From an uncultured Lachnospiraceae bacterium (lineage in GTDB: Bacteria > Bacillota > Clostridia > Lachnospirales > Lachnospiraceae): a stretch of 7,318 nt of DNA. A model generated the notes under the pieces. The model worked only from the letters and a program-made list of their open reading frames with translations. It was not told the origin of the DNA and did no database searches. Location: assembly GCA_900554925.1 (NCBI GenBank), contig USJG01000115.1, positions 1 through 7,318 of the forward strand, written 5' to 3'. Shown one piece after another: positions 6,226 to 7,318 of the stretch (positions within the stretch are counted from its first letter, which is position 1; every line of letters starts with the position of its first letter). Made by a program: the position numbers and the translations under genes.

Positions 6226-6237
6226 ACCTTCCCTTTA
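6209..6237. terminator. Bidirectional hairpin terminator between convergent genes
   Basis: TAAAGGGAAGG (6209-6219) and CCTTCCCTTTA (6227-6237) form a perfect 11-bp stem with a seven-base loop. The stem is G+C-rich at its core and ends in A/T, so each transcript has U residues at the 3' side. The leftward direction continues with a T-rich stretch (TAATTTGTTT), and the rightward tract is weaker. Both flanking stop codons lie in the loop. A role as shared terminator is likely from position and symmetry; its efficiency cannot be judged. Confidence 0.8.
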
Positions 6238-7318
6238 AACTGCATATTTTTTCGATATTCTGTAGGTGAAACACCTAATGTTGCCTTAAAAGTCTTCATA
6301 AAATGCTTTTCATTTTCATATCCCACCCGGCAGCTGATGTCAATTACTTTCATATCAGTTTCCTCCAGCAGCCGCTTGGCCTCCTGTATTCTTATCTCCT
6401 TTAAGTAATTAACAAAATTGTTTCCCGTATACTGTTTAAACACATAAGAAAACAGTGAATAATTCATGGAAATATGATTTGATACCACGGCCATATTCAA
6501 ATCTTTATCATAATTGTCTTTGATATATTCCACTGCCTGCTGGATTTTCTGCTTATTCTTATAATCATCAAATCTGCTGTTTAATGTGTCACAGAAATTT
6601 CTAAGCCACCCAAGAACCTCCGACTCATATTCTTCAAGGCAGTTAAAACCGTAAATTGTATAATAATCCTCCACATCTTCCTTTTCCGTTTTTAATATAT
6701 TGGCGTAAGTTGTCAGAACTCCGTCCAGCAAGATCCGCATACTGCTTTCCATTTCTGTCGGCGGATAACCTAAAAGAGAAGCGTTTTTAAATATACGTGA
6801 AAGCTGCCTGATTGCATCTTCATACTTGTCGGTTCCCAGCTGCTGGACGATCTGTCTGATGGTCCCTTCCTCAAGATGCAGGGTTTTTCTGGTAAGCATT
6901 TCTCCATAAAGGCTTACTGCCTTTCCAAGATAAAATGCTTCCTTTCTGGCAGAGAGTGCCTCCTCATATGCTTCTTTTAACGTATCCAGGCCGGAATGAA
7001 TGCCGCTTACTCCCACATAACGGTTGGCCAGTTCATCTCTAAGCAAAACAGGAAGATATTCCGCATTCAAAATGTACAATTCGTTTCCTTCTACAGAATT
7101 CAAATAAATGAAGGGGGATTCATCCTCCATCTCATTTTTCATCATTCCGGTTTCATTGGTACAGACTAATCTGTACTTTCCTGATATAAAAGTGTTTTCA
7201 TACATCTTAACCAGAAAGCCTTTTTCCGATTCAGTGAGATTTTTATTTAAAATCGCATATTTTAGCTGCTGGCATCCCAATGTTCTGTCGGCTCTGGCGC
7301 TCTCCTGCCCTTTCAAAA
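6222..7318 (-). CDS. AraC-family regulator, probably YesN-type response regulator, 3' part (partial)
   Basis: The frame is open from the right edge to TAG at 6224-6222, giving about 365 visible residues. The C-terminal 100 or so form an AraC/XylS double helix-turn-helix: first helix pair around MAVVSNHISMNYSLFSYVFKQYTG, connecting RIQEAKRLL, second pair around VIDISCRVGYENEKHFMKTF, then the family ending LGVSPTEYRK. The preceding region includes SGIHSGLDTLKEAYEEALSAR, typical of the middle domain of YesN-like two-component regulators. In those proteins an N-terminal receiver of about 120 residues would come first, so the real start is probably well outside the window. A TTG at 7316 at the very edge is not supported as a start. 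It would bind DNA and probably control sugar-uptake or similar genes with a histidine kinase partner outside the window. It converges on the GGDEF gene and shares its terminator. The AraC call is firm; the YesN type is inferred. Confidence 0.9.
   Translation of the reverse strand, partial: LKGQESARADRTLGCQQLKYAILNKNLTESEKGFLVKMYENTFISGKYRLVCTNETGMMKNEMEDESPFIYLNSVEGNELYILNAEYLPVLLRDELANRYVGVSGIHSGLDTLKEAYEEALSARKEAFYLGKAVSLYGEMLTRKTLHLEEGTIRQIVQQLGTDKYEDAIRQLSRIFKNASLLGYPPTEMESSMRILLDGVLTTYANILKTEKEDVEDYYTIYGFNCLEEYESEVLGWLRNFCDTLNSRFDDYKNKQKIQQAVEYIKDNYDKDLNMAVVSNHISMNYSLFSYVFKQYTGNNFVNYLKEIRIQEAKRLLEETDMKVIDISCRVGYENEKHFMKTFKATLGVSPTEYRKNMQFKGKV

Noticed and set aside
7314..7316. TTG at the right edge as the start of the AraC-family gene
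   Set aside because: The upstream sequence needed to judge a ribosome binding site is outside the window, and the YesN-like architecture predicts a receiver domain further upstream.

Overview
The window looks like chromosomal DNA of a low-to-moderate GC Firmicute, most likely a clostridial Lachnospiraceae-type organism. Supporting signs are strong AGGAGG-type ribosome binding sites, a TTG start on rex, a clostridial-type Rex sequence (IRQDFNNFGGFG), and two protein types common in that group: a YesN-like AraC regulator and a LacI-like sensor fused to GGDEF. This placement is inferred from sequence character alone. I see no rRNA, tRNA, CRISPR array, insertion sequence or phage gene. Every stretch longer than about 100 bases is coding.

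Layout. Bases 1-2253 are a leftward operon. It begins with rex (NADH/NAD+ sensing repressor), followed by an unrecognised coiled-coil protein, a possible 18-residue small ORF, and the start of a bifunctional NAD(P)HX epimerase/dehydratase (nnr) that leaves the window on the left. Bases 2254-2387 are a divergent control region. Two consensus-like promoters sit back to back, and their TTGACA -35 boxes form a perfect 20-bp palindrome. A Rex-box-like sequence overlaps the rex -35. Bases 2388-6225 are a rightward pair: a YdiF-like ABC-F translation-factor ATPase and a cytoplasmic ligand-sensing GGDEF protein whose ribosome binding site overlaps the upstream stop codon. Bases 6222-7318 hold the 3' part of a leftward AraC-family regulator, probably a YesN-type response regulator whose receiver domain lies outside the window. 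The two convergent genes overlap by four bases, and both stop codons fall in the loop of one perfect hairpin that probably terminates both transcripts.

How the genes fit together. The leftward operon joins sensing of the NADH/NAD+ ratio with repair of damaged NAD(P)H, so the unknown coiled-coil protein is a candidate for a related role. The ABC-F/rex proximity is also known from Bacillus subtilis (ydiF near ydiH/rex). Because the two -35 boxes are only 4 bp apart, both promoters probably cannot be occupied at once, so redox state could influence the ABC-F and cyclic-dinucleotide genes as well.

The most interesting items are: (i) the GGDEF domain, which aligns without gaps to PleD numbering but has Asn at the guanine-recognition Asp position and has lost the inhibitory-site Arg; (ii) the palindromic divergent promoter with a candidate Rex site; (iii) the convergent stop codons inside a terminator loop; (iv) the small ORF/hairpin between the coiled-coil gene and nnr; and (v) the unknown coiled-coil gene itself.
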